Source: Phyllobacterium myrsinacearum | Lineage (GTDB): Bacteria > Pseudomonadota > Alphaproteobacteria > Rhizobiales > Rhizobiaceae | Assembly (NCBI RefSeq): GCF_014138285.1 | Contig: NZ_JACGXN010000005.1 | Coordinates: forward strand, 124,001-188,000 | Direction of reading: 5' to 3' | Length of the DNA stretch: 64,000 nt | Part shown: positions 1 through 9,362 of the stretch, piece by piece | Layout of the letters: every line of letters begins with the position of its first letter | How positions within the stretch are numbered: position 1 is the stretch's first letter | Notes under the pieces: model-generated | The model's database searches: none | Seen by the model: only the letters and a program-made list of their open reading frames with translations | Told to the model about the DNA's origin: nothing | Position numbers and translations under genes: made by a program

Positions 1-111
1 GCCGCTGCGCTGTTTGCGCGTGGTGCGGCTGCGTTTCGTGCCGCGACAGTCTTGCCCAGCGTGGCGCCTGCGACCTTTATGGTGCGCAATTCTCTTGAGC
101 TGGCGCATTGA
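1..111 (+). CDS. C-terminal tail of an unidentified protein (cut by window edge)
   Basis: Frame 1 is open from the first base and stops at TGA 109-111, giving an alanine-rich tail of 36 residues that ends in NSLELAH. The stop overlaps the TTG start of the next gene (TTGA), a typical translational-coupling arrangement, which is the main reason to believe this frame. No motif identifies the protein. Its same-strand position beside the T6SS block may mean it belongs to the locus, but that is inference. Confidence 0.4.
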   Translation, partial: AAALFARGAAAFRAATVLPSVAPATFMVRNSLELAH

Positions 112-929
112 TACTGTCGCGTCGAGCCATGCTGATCGCCGCGTTGGCGATGGCCGGCGGCGGGGCCTATCTGCTCGACAGGCCCACCGACGGCGAAATT
201 GGTGATCTCGACGCTTTTGCGCGTACCCTTGGTGAGCGGCAGGGATTGGTGATCGGTTTCGGCGATCCCAAGAGTTTTTTCGTTCCGCCTTACCTCGCTG
301 CAGATGCTGAGGTGCAAGGTGTCACATTTGATCCCGCGGATCGGGGCATGATCGATGCGTCATTGAAGGGCATTGCCAAGGCTTTCGATGCCTATCCGGA
401 GAAATGCCTCGGCAGAATTATCAAGGCTGTCTTTATCGCGGGGAAGATTCTTATCAACGGTACCGAGGTTGGAGGTACCTATGGTCAGGATTGGATATTT
501 GTGGCGTCGCCGCGCAATGTGCCTGCGGAAACGCGCCAGCTCGCAGCCGAGCTCGATGTTCACCATGAGACAAGCTCGTTCGTCTGGTGGCGGAATCCCT
601 CGCTTCAAACTGCTTTCAAGGCGCAGGAACCGGTTGGCTGGAGCTTCCAGAACGATGCGGCCGATCAGGTCGCGCGCGGGCAGGGAGCCGAGCCAGGCAT
701 CGAAACCGGCTTTCTGTCGGCCTATGGAGCAACGACGCCGGAGAATGATTTCAATACGTATGCCGAGATTGTTTTTTCCGATCCGGCGCGGATGAAGGAC
801 CTGGCAAAGAAAGCACCCTTGATCGCCAAGAAGCTCGGCCTCGTTCTCGATGCCTACATCACAATCGACCCGCGGCTGAACGAGACCTTTTCACGAACCG
901 GTCTGCTGGAAGCGGCCTCCCGATCGTAA
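108..929 (+). CDS. Putative exported metallopeptidase-like protein (HHETSS motif)
   Basis: A 273-residue protein counted from TTG 108; an ATG at 129 is the alternative start. The N-terminus has SRRAM followed by a hydrophobic alanine-rich stretch to about residue 23, resembling a Tat or Sec signal or anchor. The one catalytic-looking motif is HHETSS at residues 152-157, followed by an acidic ENDF at 212-215 and a Glu at 220. This resembles gluzincin-like families in which HExxH is altered and a downstream Glu completes the zinc site, but the usual second His is Ser here. I do not recognise an exact family. The start overlaps the upstream stop by two bases, and the gene converges on tagF with a 13-base gap, so it may belong to the T6SS locus. 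An effector or cell-envelope role is possible but unproven. Confidence 0.6.
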   Translation: MILSRRAMLIAALAMAGGGAYLLDRPTDGEIGDLDAFARTLGERQGLVIGFGDPKSFFVPPYLAADAEVQGVTFDPADRGMIDASLKGIAKAFDAYPEKCLGRIIKAVFIAGKILINGTEVGGTYGQDWIFVASPRNVPAETRQLAAELDVHHETSSFVWWRNPSLQTAFKAQEPVGWSFQNDAADQVARGQGAEPGIETGFLSAYGATTPENDFNTYAEIVFSDPARMKDLAKKAPLIAKKLGLVLDAYITIDPRLNETFSRTGLLEAASRS

Positions 930-942
930 TTCTCAGAGATTG

Positions 943-2346
943 CTAGAGAGCAATGGCGACAATCGTAAGATTATCCTCGGCGCCGTTAATCAGGCTGTCG
1001 TCAACAAGTCTGTCAACGATGGATTCGACACGGCTCGCGCCGGAAAAGCTGGAAACGATGTTGTCAAGGACACTGCGCGCAATATTAGCCGTCATGAGAA
1101 GAAAGCGGTCGCCGGGCATGAGATCGCCGGTTACTGTCGCGGATGCCGCATGCAGTTGCAGTTTCAGCGTCGAACTGGATCGTTTGCTGAGGGCAGTATC
1201 CGTCAGTTCAGTAACCTGCCCGTCCCGCAACAACAGGCAATGCACATTACCCTGCACGAGGAGGCCAAACCTGCGCTGACGGAAGACAAAACTCAGCGAA
1301 CCCGCCTGCAAGGCTAGTCCGGCAACGGCGATGTCGAGACGTTCGGTCAAGGCATGCTTGGCGTCTTCAAGGCGATCCGTCAAAATCCGGAGTGCGTCCT
1401 CGACGCTTTCCGGCAGTGGGACACTGTCCAGAGAAGCCAGTAGAAAACGTGAAATAGTGGCGCTACGGCTCAGCCCGAAAGTGCCGTCTGCGATTGATAC
1501 GAGACCCTTTTCGAGTTTGAAGACAAAGCTTTCGGTATTTTGCTCGGCAAGGGTACCGCGATGGGAACGGCCGGCCACTGAGATTTCGCCCACAGACTGG
1601 GCTTCAGAAAACATCCCGTTATTGTGCAGGGATTGGCCGCTTTGCCTGGCTCTTGCAAATTCATCGTTGAATGTGGAGGACGCCGTATCGTCCTTGAAAA
1701 ACGATGCGAAGGCGGTGGCTGCCGGCCAACCGGGGTATAGCGACATGCCCGGCTTCCGGCGATCGGATCCCGAGGTCCACCACAACGACTGCGGTATCGA
1801 TTTGCTGCCGGCAAGCGCTGCAGCCAGAGGGGCAAAGGCACCGGCCTGTGACGAGGGCTCGCCCAGGGGGCTCAGGCTCGCAGGAATGACGTCAAGGTCA
1901 AACGCCTTCTTTGCCAATTGATGATCGAAATAGTCGATGTCAAATTCGTCTTCCAGAACGCTCAGCAAAACGTCTTCAAGCGAGTGCAGCCAATCATCCG
2001 CACGGGCAATGGATGCAACGGAAAGCGGAAAGTCCGGTATCTGCGCGGCGACAAGGAAGGGAAAATAGCGCCCGGCCTTGTCAACGCTCGGTATCATCAT
2101 GCCGACCACGGGGTAGGGGCCGCAAATGCTGGCTTCGAGATAGAAGCGCCATATCGGGGCGTTGAGATAGAGATCCATCCACTCGTCCGCCAGCATCTCG
2201 CGACTCGACTGCATTGCGGGCTGCAACCACTGGTCGAGCTTCAGGCGAACGTCCCGGTCAAGCCGCCGGCTGATGAAATCGCCTTTGGATGGCACCTTGC
2301 CGAAATAACCGGCCAGAACCGTATCTCTGGGTTGCATCGGGTTCAT
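943..2346 (-). CDS. tagF: TagF fused to a degenerate PP2C (PppA-like) domain
   Basis: This 467-residue protein has two parts. Residues about 10-225 match TagF, with the GYFGKVPSKGDF opening and conserved PVVGMMIPSVDKAGRYFPF; TagF is a post-translational repressor of T6SS assembly. Residues about 250-467 have the layout of a PP2C phosphatase, but the metal-site motifs are damaged. The usual NED is QNTE (269-272), DGMGGH is DGTFGL (287-292), and the late SDG is TAN (419-421), while the final DN is kept (458-459). TagF-PppA fusions are known in Agrobacterium. Here an apparently intact PppA also exists at 16433-17239, so the fused domain is probably a non-catalytic binding module. It is the last gene of the FHA-tssJKLM block, 71 bases after tssM. 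Confidence 0.9.
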   Translation of the reverse strand: MNPMQPRDTVLAGYFGKVPSKGDFISRRLDRDVRLKLDQWLQPAMQSSREMLADEWMDLYLNAPIWRFYLEASICGPYPVVGMMIPSVDKAGRYFPFLVAAQIPDFPLSVASIARADDWLHSLEDVLLSVLEDEFDIDYFDHQLAKKAFDLDVIPASLSPLGEPSSQAGAFAPLAAALAGSKSIPQSLWWTSGSDRRKPGMSLYPGWPAATAFASFFKDDTASSTFNDEFARARQSGQSLHNNGMFSEAQSVGEISVAGRSHRGTLAEQNTESFVFKLEKGLVSIADGTFGLSRSATISRFLLASLDSVPLPESVEDALRILTDRLEDAKHALTERLDIAVAGLALQAGSLSFVFRQRRFGLLVQGNVHCLLLRDGQVTELTDTALSKRSSSTLKLQLHAASATVTGDLMPGDRFLLMTANIARSVLDNIVSSFSGASRVESIVDRLVDDSLINGAEDNLTIVAIAL

Positions 2347-2417
2347 CCCTTCCGGTCGTATGCCGAATGATGATGGGCGCCATGTTGTCGATGCCCTGCT
2401 TGCTTGGATCCCATATC

Positions 2418-5400
2418 TCAGAATCCTTCGGGGCAGCGGAACGAACGCAATGCCTTCAGTGCAAACGGATTGAGCACGGAGCCAACCCGCACGTCGAAGC
2501 TTGCGACACGGCTGCCCATCCGGAACGAGGCCGTAAACTGATCCTCACTTGCCACCTTTTTCTGGGCGAGGTCGAACAGCCGGAACATCGCCCAGGGTCC
2601 TGTCTTGCTCACACTTGAGTTCGGTCCCGGAGGATTGAAGGCGATGCGGGCGGAGCGATTGCCTTGACCGGGCCACTTGAATGATTTGGTCTGAACCGGT
2701 CCGTGATCGTAGTTGATCGTTTCCCCGTTGATATCGAGCGTCACGCCTGTTGAGTTGTTGTCGAGATCATTGGGCGTGATATCGAGATCAAGACTGAGGT
2801 CGTTGCCGCCTTTGGAAAAAAACGCCGTTTGGATCGTTTGAGCGTTCTCGAACTGCACAAGGGCATCGCTTGGAATTGCTTCAGCCCCATTCATGCCGAC
2901 CAGGCGCCACGGTGTCTGTGAAACATCGACGAATGGTTTGAGCTGGAACTGGAAGAATGTTGCAAACTCACCGGAAGGGCCGAACATCCGGATAAAATCA
3001 TTGATGGCAACGTCATTGTTGGCGTTCGGATCAAAGGGATAGCGTCCTGCGATGGCGACCTTGCAGAAGCGCCCGCTTGTGCTCTGCCACATATCGGAGA
3101 TGGACCGTCGTGCGCCGCTTGCAGACAGCCTGGCAATGTCGGTGGCAAGACGTCCGATCCAGCGGCTCGCGGGTTCAGGCAAACGCTGCGCCTGTGCGAC
3201 CAGCATCTGATTGGCCGATGCCAGTTTGCTTTCGACACCGAAAATCGTGTTGACCTCACCGGCATTGGTGGCGGCGCGGCTGAGTTGCAGCGACAGTTCC
3301 TCAAGAACAGGGGAAAGGTCGGTAAATTGGGATTTTTGCCCTTCCGGGGGCTGCAGGGATTTGCGCAGCGCCGCATAGGGATCAAGCATTGTGGTTTCGA
3401 AGCCGTCGGTCAGGGCTTGCAGCTCCTGAACGCGTGCTGCATTTGCTTTGGCAGCCTCCTCGGCTGCTCGTCTCTGTGCCTCGTCAATGTCCCCTTCCTT
3501 TCCGGCCGGTTTGGTCGTAGCGGCGGGTGCCGAGAACTGCTGAGGGTCGAGATTGGTCGCTTCGGCGATGGCCGTTGCAAATGTCCGTAATGGATTGTCA
3601 GCCGATGCCAGAATACGGACAATATCCGCTGCCTGAATCAAGTCGGGTGCCGGGCGTATGCTGATGTCGTTCAACAGTGCTCCCCACTGTTGCCGATTGG
3701 TATTGAAGTATATGCGCAGGACATCGGTCTTTAAATTATCACCGGATTCCGCCTGTGCCTTATCTTCCCCGATGACCCAGCCCTCTTGTGCAAACTGCTC
3801 GGACATCTGAGCCAGACGAGGCAGGAAATAGTTGAAATAGCCGTCCCGGGTGAAAATCCCCGGTATGCCCTGGCGAAGATCCGTACGGCTCTCGCGGGCA
3901 AACAGCAGTTCCGCACCTGATCCAGCCTTGTCTATGGGACGCCACTCGGGCAGTGCCATGGCATCGGGAGATGTCAACAACAGTTCGAAAAGCTGTTGCG
4001 ACCGCGGAATGGCGTTTATCTTTTCGCGCGCTTTCTTGATGAGATTGTCATCAAGGGTAACCGTAATCAACGGCCGCGACAGCAGCGCACGGCTGTGCGC
4101 GAGCAAGCTTTCCCGCGCCTGCGCCCGTCCCGCACCCGGCAAGGATGCTTCAAAGTTTGCCTTCAAGGTTTGGACCGCGAACTGTTCGTCCATCGGCCCG
4201 AGACCACCGAGCATCGAATACAGCTTCAACGCATCGTAAAGCTGTCCTGTCGTGATCTGCGGATCATTCATCCGGTTCTGCAGATGGACAAGCAAGCGGG
4301 GAAGGAGGAAGCCGTTGAGCGCCCGGGCATACGTTGCCTGCATGCTTTCGCTGAGCTTGGCTTCCTGATCCGTGCCGAAATGATACCAGCGGCTCTTGCC
4401 GGCAATGTCATCCGTGATGGCATCGCGCAGAGTGTTGAGCGGCGAAAGTATCCGGTTCAGATCATCGGTTGTGATATCCTCGATGGCAATGGAGGTCGCC
4501 TCGCGATTATAGGAGGCGATCCGTTCATTGACCGCGCTCATCGTGCTCTGATTGGTGAAATAGGCATGGGTCCAGCCGGCAAAAAGCCCACCGGCAATGA
4601 TCAATGGCACGAGATAGAAAATGGTGGACATGATGCGCTTGCGGCGCTGCACCTTGATATCCGTCGTGACGAGATTGGCCTCGCCGAAAACGACCTCGTT
4701 GAACAGCCTCGACAGGAAGAAGGCCTTCTGCGAGACGGTGCCTGTCGTGTTGGGTTCCTGCAGAAACGAGAAACGCTCCGATGTCGAGCGTCCGACCTTA
4801 TCATAAACCGCACCGGTTTGTGTCGCCGAGACGAAGTAAACGCCCCGCAGGAGCGGTGCGCTGACCAGTTTGGAACTTGCTGTCAGTTCGCCGATCTGTT
4901 CAACGAGAACGCTCTTGATTGATGCAAACTGGGCTGGAAAACGGAATACACTGCTGCGTCTGAGATCGTCGGGCTCCTGCTGCATGCGCTCGAGGAGTAT
5001 GCGGTGCATGCGCTCGAGAAGAAGATCGACCTCACCGGAAAAAGCTTCGGCAATCTTGCCTTTTGACTGGCTGACTCCCAAGGGGAACGTCACGCCAAGA
5101 ACCTGTTCGCGGTCGAACTTGTTGAAATTGTCGAAAAACTCGCCGAAGCCGGCCAGCATGTCCACCTTGGTGAAGATCAGATAGACAGGCAACCGGACTT
5201 TGAGGTTGTCTTCCAGATCGCGCAGACGCTGCTTGATGATCCTGATTTCCTTGAAGCGTGCTTGTGCGCTCTGGGTCAGGATGTCTTCCATGCTGATGGT
5301 GACGAGAACGCCGTTGATCGGCTTCAGTGGACGGTGCCGCTTGAGCAGGCCAAGGAAGCTCTGCCAGGCCGTGCTGTCCACCGTCACATCGCTGTCCTGG

Positions 5401-5996
5401 GTCGTGTAGCGGCCGGCCGTATCGATCAGCACGGCCTCGTCGGTAAACCACCAGTCACAACTGCGCGTACCACCCACGCCCTGTATGCTGTGTTCGTCCA
5501 TTTCTTCGGCAAAGGGGAAGGACAGTCCCGAATTGACCAGCGCCGTTGTCTTGCCGGAGCCCGGCGCACCGATGATCAGGTACCACGGAAAATCATAGAT
5601 ATAGCCGAACCGCTTTTTGCTGATCGATTTCAGACGAAGCAGGGCATCCTTCAGACGTTGCCTGAGAAGAGCGACCTCTTCCTTGGCTTCCGTCTCGGAA
5701 TCAGTGCCATCCTCCGCCACCGCATCGATCATTGCAGCTTCGGCGCGGCGCCGGCGGATAGCCGAAACAATCACATAGATCAGCCATGCGAGTACAACGA
5801 CACCGATCGCGACGATGCGGTTGTACTGGGATTCGAGCGGGCGCCATTGACCAAAGGCGATACTATCGCCGTAGAACCAGATCATCACGGCGATGGCGAC
5901 GACCCAGATCAACGACCAGAACCGGCCGCCCTTGAGGAAGCCCAAATAGCCTTCTATGTAGGAGCGGATCGTGTAGATCCAGTTGAGGATATTCAC
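2418..5996 (-). CDS. tssM: T6SS membrane complex protein TssM (IcmF/VasK)
   Basis: At 1192 residues this is full length for TssM, the inner-membrane protein that with TssL and TssJ forms the trans-envelope channel. Two membrane segments lie at about residues 27-40 and 60-79. A cytoplasmic GTPase-like domain follows, with Walker A GAPGSGKT at 143-150. A third membrane segment is near 457-480, and a long periplasmic region then ends in a beta-rich C-terminus. A low-complexity Ala/Lys/Glu stretch precedes the C-terminal domains. The start is GTG 5996, overlapping the tssL stop by four bases (GTGA), so the two are translationally coupled. An intact Walker A suggests nucleotide binding, which some TssM proteins lack. 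Confidence 0.97.
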   Translation of the reverse strand: MNILNWIYTIRSYIEGYLGFLKGGRFWSLIWVVAIAVMIWFYGDSIAFGQWRPLESQYNRIVAIGVVVLAWLIYVIVSAIRRRRAEAAMIDAVAEDGTDSETEAKEEVALLRQRLKDALLRLKSISKKRFGYIYDFPWYLIIGAPGSGKTTALVNSGLSFPFAEEMDEHSIQGVGGTRSCDWWFTDEAVLIDTAGRYTTQDSDVTVDSTAWQSFLGLLKRHRPLKPINGVLVTISMEDILTQSAQARFKEIRIIKQRLRDLEDNLKVRLPVYLIFTKVDMLAGFGEFFDNFNKFDREQVLGVTFPLGVSQSKGKIAEAFSGEVDLLLERMHRILLERMQQEPDDLRRSSVFRFPAQFASIKSVLVEQIGELTASSKLVSAPLLRGVYFVSATQTGAVYDKVGRSTSERFSFLQEPNTTGTVSQKAFFLSRLFNEVVFGEANLVTTDIKVQRRKRIMSTIFYLVPLIIAGGLFAGWTHAYFTNQSTMSAVNERIASYNREATSIAIEDITTDDLNRILSPLNTLRDAITDDIAGKSRWYHFGTDQEAKLSESMQATYARALNGFLLPRLLVHLQNRMNDPQITTGQLYDALKLYSMLGGLGPMDEQFAVQTLKANFEASLPGAGRAQARESLLAHSRALLSRPLITVTLDDNLIKKAREKINAIPRSQQLFELLLTSPDAMALPEWRPIDKAGSGAELLFARESRTDLRQGIPGIFTRDGYFNYFLPRLAQMSEQFAQEGWVIGEDKAQAESGDNLKTDVLRIYFNTNRQQWGALLNDISIRPAPDLIQAADIVRILASADNPLRTFATAIAEATNLDPQQFSAPAATTKPAGKEGDIDEAQRRAAEEAAKANAARVQELQALTDGFETTMLDPYAALRKSLQPPEGQKSQFTDLSPVLEELSLQLSRAATNAGEVNTIFGVESKLASANQMLVAQAQRLPEPASRWIGRLATDIARLSASGARRSISDMWQSTSGRFCKVAIAGRYPFDPNANNDVAINDFIRMFGPSGEFATFFQFQLKPFVDVSQTPWRLVGMNGAEAIPSDALVQFENAQTIQTAFFSKGGNDLSLDLDITPNDLDNNSTGVTLDINGETINYDHGPVQTKSFKWPGQGNRSARIAFNPPGPNSSVSKTGPWAMFRLFDLAQKKVASEDQFTASFRMGSRVASFDVRVGSVLNPFALKALRSFRCPEGF

Positions 5997-7372
5997 TGTT
6001 GATTGCCTGCGCCGGTTGTCTTGTCTTTTTCAGACCGCGGGTTAGCGGTGACGATGATCTCTGTCCGTCGGTTCGCTTCGCGTCCTTGGTCGGTATCATT
6101 GGTATCGATCGGTTCGGATTCGCCTCTGCCTTCAAAGGTGATCTGGTTTTGCGGCACGTAGCCGCCGATAATGGCGGCCACCGACTGGGCGCGCGCCCGG
6201 GATAGATCATAGTTCGACGGGAAACGTACGCCGCGCATCGGACGATTGTCGGTATGACCGACAATGTGGACGGAGAACTTTTCCTCGGCGATTGCCCGGC
6301 CAATACGATCGATCAGGCCTTGAAATTGCGGATTGACATCGGCCCTTGCCGTCTCGAAAAAGCCGGTGTTGCGGAACCGCACAAGTACGCGATTACCGTC
6401 GCGGGCCGTTGTTACAACGCCGCGGTCCACTTCCGGCTGGAGGAATGCCAGGAAGTCGCGCAGCCTATCCACTTGCTCGACCGGTGGCTGCGCGGGTTGT
6501 TCAACCTTGATCGACGGATTGCCTTGCGGCGGAGCCGCCGCCATCGCAATCATGATCCCGTCGGATTCCGTATTGAGGAGACGCAGGATACCCACGTAGC
6601 CAAAAGCACAGAGAAGAACAAGCATTCCGAGCAGCGCGGGATAGAGGTTCTTGAACCGCGCCTTGGAGAAACGGGCATTGATACCGCGCCAATGGGGGGA
6701 CACTTCCCGTTCGATATCGCCCATGGACGACTGCAGCGTGCGGTAAAGGCTGTCTCTTATCTGGGAAAGTTCGAGAGCCCCGCGTGCACTGACGCGCAGC
6801 CTGCCCTTGAACCCGAGCGACAGGCAAAGATAAAGCAGCAGGAGAATATCGCGATTGCGGCCTGGGTCCTTGTGAAAATGCTCGAGCAGTTCGAAGAAAC
6901 GCTCGCCGCCCTGTACGTCACGGTGAAACGTCGAAACGATACTGTTGCTTGCCCAGTTACTGGCACCGCCCCATCGTGTGCTGAGAACAACGTCGTCGAT
7001 GGTCGCGCAGAGAGCGTAGTGCGCGACGCGGGCGTGCTGCGTATCCACGTTTGCGTTTGCGACTTTGCGCTCATATGCCCGCATTTCATCGATCACCGCT
7101 GTCCTGAGCTGTTCGGCATCGGGATCTGCGTGGAGCCCACGAAGGTGGTAAAGCAAATTGAGCTGGGGACGGGCGGCAGCGACCAGAAATGGGAGGCCCT
7201 TCGGGCTGTTGTCGATCGTATCTATGCCGCCATCACGAAGTGCCGACTGGAGCGTCGTGGTCTCGTTACTATCCGTATCACTCGAACCGGCTTGTGCCGC
7301 GCGGCCGCGTTCACCCCCCGGCTTGGGCTTGATGATCGTCGGCTCACTGCGCCAGAATTTATCGTCGCTCAT
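5993..7372 (-). CDS. tssL: T6SS protein TssL (DotU) with C-terminal OmpA peptidoglycan-binding domain
   Basis: A 459-residue protein with three parts. A Pro/Ala-rich N-terminus leads into the cytoplasmic DotU domain (about 55-240), followed by a single membrane helix (about 243-263). An OmpA-type periplasmic domain follows (about 325-450), with GHTDNRP and NYDLSRARA, the usual peptidoglycan-binding signature. This extended form anchors the membrane complex to the cell wall by itself; short TssL proteins need a separate anchor. It begins with ATG four bases after the tssK stop and ends overlapping tssM. As I recall, the well-studied Agrobacterium T6SS lacks TssJ and has a TssL without this domain, so this system belongs to a different branch. 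Confidence 0.97.
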   Translation of the reverse strand: MSDDKFWRSEPTIIKPKPGGERGRAAQAGSSDTDSNETTTLQSALRDGGIDTIDNSPKGLPFLVAAARPQLNLLYHLRGLHADPDAEQLRTAVIDEMRAYERKVANANVDTQHARVAHYALCATIDDVVLSTRWGGASNWASNSIVSTFHRDVQGGERFFELLEHFHKDPGRNRDILLLLYLCLSLGFKGRLRVSARGALELSQIRDSLYRTLQSSMGDIEREVSPHWRGINARFSKARFKNLYPALLGMLVLLCAFGYVGILRLLNTESDGIMIAMAAAPPQGNPSIKVEQPAQPPVEQVDRLRDFLAFLQPEVDRGVVTTARDGNRVLVRFRNTGFFETARADVNPQFQGLIDRIGRAIAEEKFSVHIVGHTDNRPMRGVRFPSNYDLSRARAQSVAAIIGGYVPQNQITFEGRGESEPIDTNDTDQGREANRRTEIIVTANPRSEKDKTTGAGNQQ

Positions 7373-7376
7373 GGCA

Positions 7377-8714
7377 TCACGACTTTATTGCCCAGAGTTC
7401 AAACTCGATGGCCGGAAAATCACCGGCAAGGTGCATGGCAATGGCACCTGATGTGCTGAGCTGCTTCCACAGGGCGCCATCGCGATCAAGTTCGAAATAA
7501 CTGGTGCCGGGGCGATAGGGCAATTGACGCGGTGCGACCGGCAGCGGGCGAACCGCTATACCGGGCAGGGCAACATTGACGAGTTCCGCAATGCGTTCGA
7601 CCGGGCCGACCTTGATCTGCCGGGGCAGCGTGCTGCGGAGCGCCTCGGACGGCATGTCGCAACGCACCGCCAGAACGAAACCGCTGCCCGCCAGAAGGCT
7701 GCGGTCGGTAATCGTGCCAACCCGCACACCGTGCTTGCGCTCGTCGAGTGGAATCTCGATAGCAGACCGTTCGAGCACAGAGGACAGTGATTCACGCAGA
7801 TCGAAGAGGACCGGATCGAACGAACCGCGCAGGTCGAGATGGCGGTAGCCGGGAAAGACGGATCCGCGCCGCCGCTCCTTGGTGAATGTCGAAAGTTCAC
7901 CGGCAAGCTGTGCACACAGGACATAAAGCGTTTCCGGATGCAGCGAACTCAAATTCTCGCGGTGATGACGAAAGACAGCTTCATTCCGGTTGAGCACCTG
8001 GAGGAACTGAAAGTCAGACACTTCGGCCGTGCCGCGGATAGAGGGGTCGCCCATACGATCGGCAATTGCTTCCGCCCTGTGGGACATGATGCCCAGAAGC
8101 TCGGTTACAATATTCTCCAGCTGAAGCTGCGCCGCACAATTGATCGACGGCGCGATAAAGTTTTCATCAAGAACGACGGATTGATCCTGCCGGACCTCGA
8201 CGATGCGCGCAACGGCGATGCGGTCGTAGCCGGCCAGTTCTTCATCCGACAGGAGGAAACTCAAACGAAGACGACCAACGTCCAGAAGGGCGGAAATTGA
8301 ACTGCCTTCGTTGGTGTCCTGCACCTCATACTTCTGGCGCGCATAACGGACGCTGCGGCCCGCGGCAGTTTCACCACCGATCTCAGCGAGCCCCGGCTGT
8401 TGCATGGGCAGGCAAAGATAGACGAAGACGTTCTTCGTGCCTTCTTCAAGCCTCAGGGCAGGCGGGAGGTCCACAGGTCCAGGCGCCTCGAAAACACTGC
8501 CGTCCGGCATGACACCGCGCGCGCTCGAAAGCGCGAACATGCCATTGCCCAACAATTGCTCGTTGATCGTGATACGTGAAATGCCCCAGGGGAATTTGAC
8601 AAGTTCACGAACGACCGATTTGACAAGCTTTTCCGTCCAGCGATCCTGCTGCTGAAAGTGCTGTACCCGAAGGAACATGCCTTCCGACCAGACGACGCGA
8701 TTGTCATGTTCCAT
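7377..8714 (-). CDS. tssK: T6SS baseplate protein TssK
   Basis: A 445-residue protein of the TssK/ImpJ/VasE family, which connects the baseplate (TssE-F-G) to the TssL-TssM membrane complex. The N-terminus NRVVWSEGMFLRVQHFQQQ is the family's hallmark (WxEGMFLxPQHFQ in most members). Length is normal. It lies between tssJ (18-base gap) and tssL (4-base gap) in the minus-strand block. No membrane segment or signal peptide is visible, as expected for a cytoplasmic baseplate protein. Confidence 0.97.
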   Translation of the reverse strand: MEHDNRVVWSEGMFLRVQHFQQQDRWTEKLVKSVVRELVKFPWGISRITINEQLLGNGMFALSSARGVMPDGSVFEAPGPVDLPPALRLEEGTKNVFVYLCLPMQQPGLAEIGGETAAGRSVRYARQKYEVQDTNEGSSISALLDVGRLRLSFLLSDEELAGYDRIAVARIVEVRQDQSVVLDENFIAPSINCAAQLQLENIVTELLGIMSHRAEAIADRMGDPSIRGTAEVSDFQFLQVLNRNEAVFRHHRENLSSLHPETLYVLCAQLAGELSTFTKERRRGSVFPGYRHLDLRGSFDPVLFDLRESLSSVLERSAIEIPLDERKHGVRVGTITDRSLLAGSGFVLAVRCDMPSEALRSTLPRQIKVGPVERIAELVNVALPGIAVRPLPVAPRQLPYRPGTSYFELDRDGALWKQLSTSGAIAMHLAGDFPAIEFELWAIKS

Positions 8715-8732
8715 TCATAAACACCGTACTGG

Positions 8733-9251
8733 TTAATGGCCTGCGGATGCGCTGACGGAAAGTTTTCCGACTGAAATGCTCAACCGGCTGGAGCCGGAGA
8801 TCGGTGTCAGCGCCCGCCAGCGTGCATTCTCGATATCACGGAAACCGGCAATGACGCCGGCATAGGCGCCTTCGGTGCCGGGATTTATGGTGAGCTCGGT
8901 CGTCTGGCCCGGTCGCACGGACACGGTTTTCCGTTCCACAAGATCATCGCCCAGAGCACTGCCGCCCTTCAGCTGGAAATAATCCAGTGACTGGAAGCGT
9001 CCCGGTGATTTCAAAACGAAAATCTCAACGGATGTTGGCGTGGCCGAACCGGATGGAGAAGGGTTTGCTGTTGCGCTGGCCGATACTGTTGTGGGAATGG
9101 GGTCCTGGTATTTGGGGCCGCTTGGTTCAGGTGTGGATGTACAGGCTGCCAGAAACAGGCCTGCGCCCACTGCGGCTGCCTGAAAAACACGGCGTTGAAA
9201 CATCGAGTGACTACAGAAATGTGTGAGTGCCTCAAACGCTTCAAAACGCAT
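8733..9251 (-). CDS. tssJ: T6SS outer-membrane lipoprotein TssJ
   Basis: Product of 172 residues. A hydrophobic signal ends in a lipobox (FLAAC followed by TST), so the mature protein would be lipid-anchored and contact periplasmic TssM. The rest is a short beta-rich domain (SVEIFVLKSPGRFQSLDYF) typical of TssJ. The reading frame is open to 9290. I chose ATG 9251 because GGGAGA lies a few bases upstream; ATG 9203, directly before MFQRRVF, would give a more ordinary 20-residue signal but has no ribosome site. The gene is followed by tssK after 18 bases. Confidence 0.9.
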   Translation of the reverse strand: MRFEAFEALTHFCSHSMFQRRVFQAAAVGAGLFLAACTSTPEPSGPKYQDPIPTTVSASATANPSPSGSATPTSVEIFVLKSPGRFQSLDYFQLKGGSALGDDLVERKTVSVRPGQTTELTINPGTEGAYAGVIAGFRDIENARWRALTPISGSSRLSISVGKLSVSASAGH

Positions 9252-9362
9252 ACTAATCTCCCGATGCTCTATAGTTGGACATTTGTCCAATCCTAGGTTG
9301 TGAACCTGCTGTAACTTGCAGATAAGACAGCATCACGTCAACGTAATCTTGATCGTGAATAT

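Noticed and set aside
6254..7459. 401-codon plus-strand open frame opposite tssL
   Set aside because: Antisense shadow of tssL; no recognisable domain.
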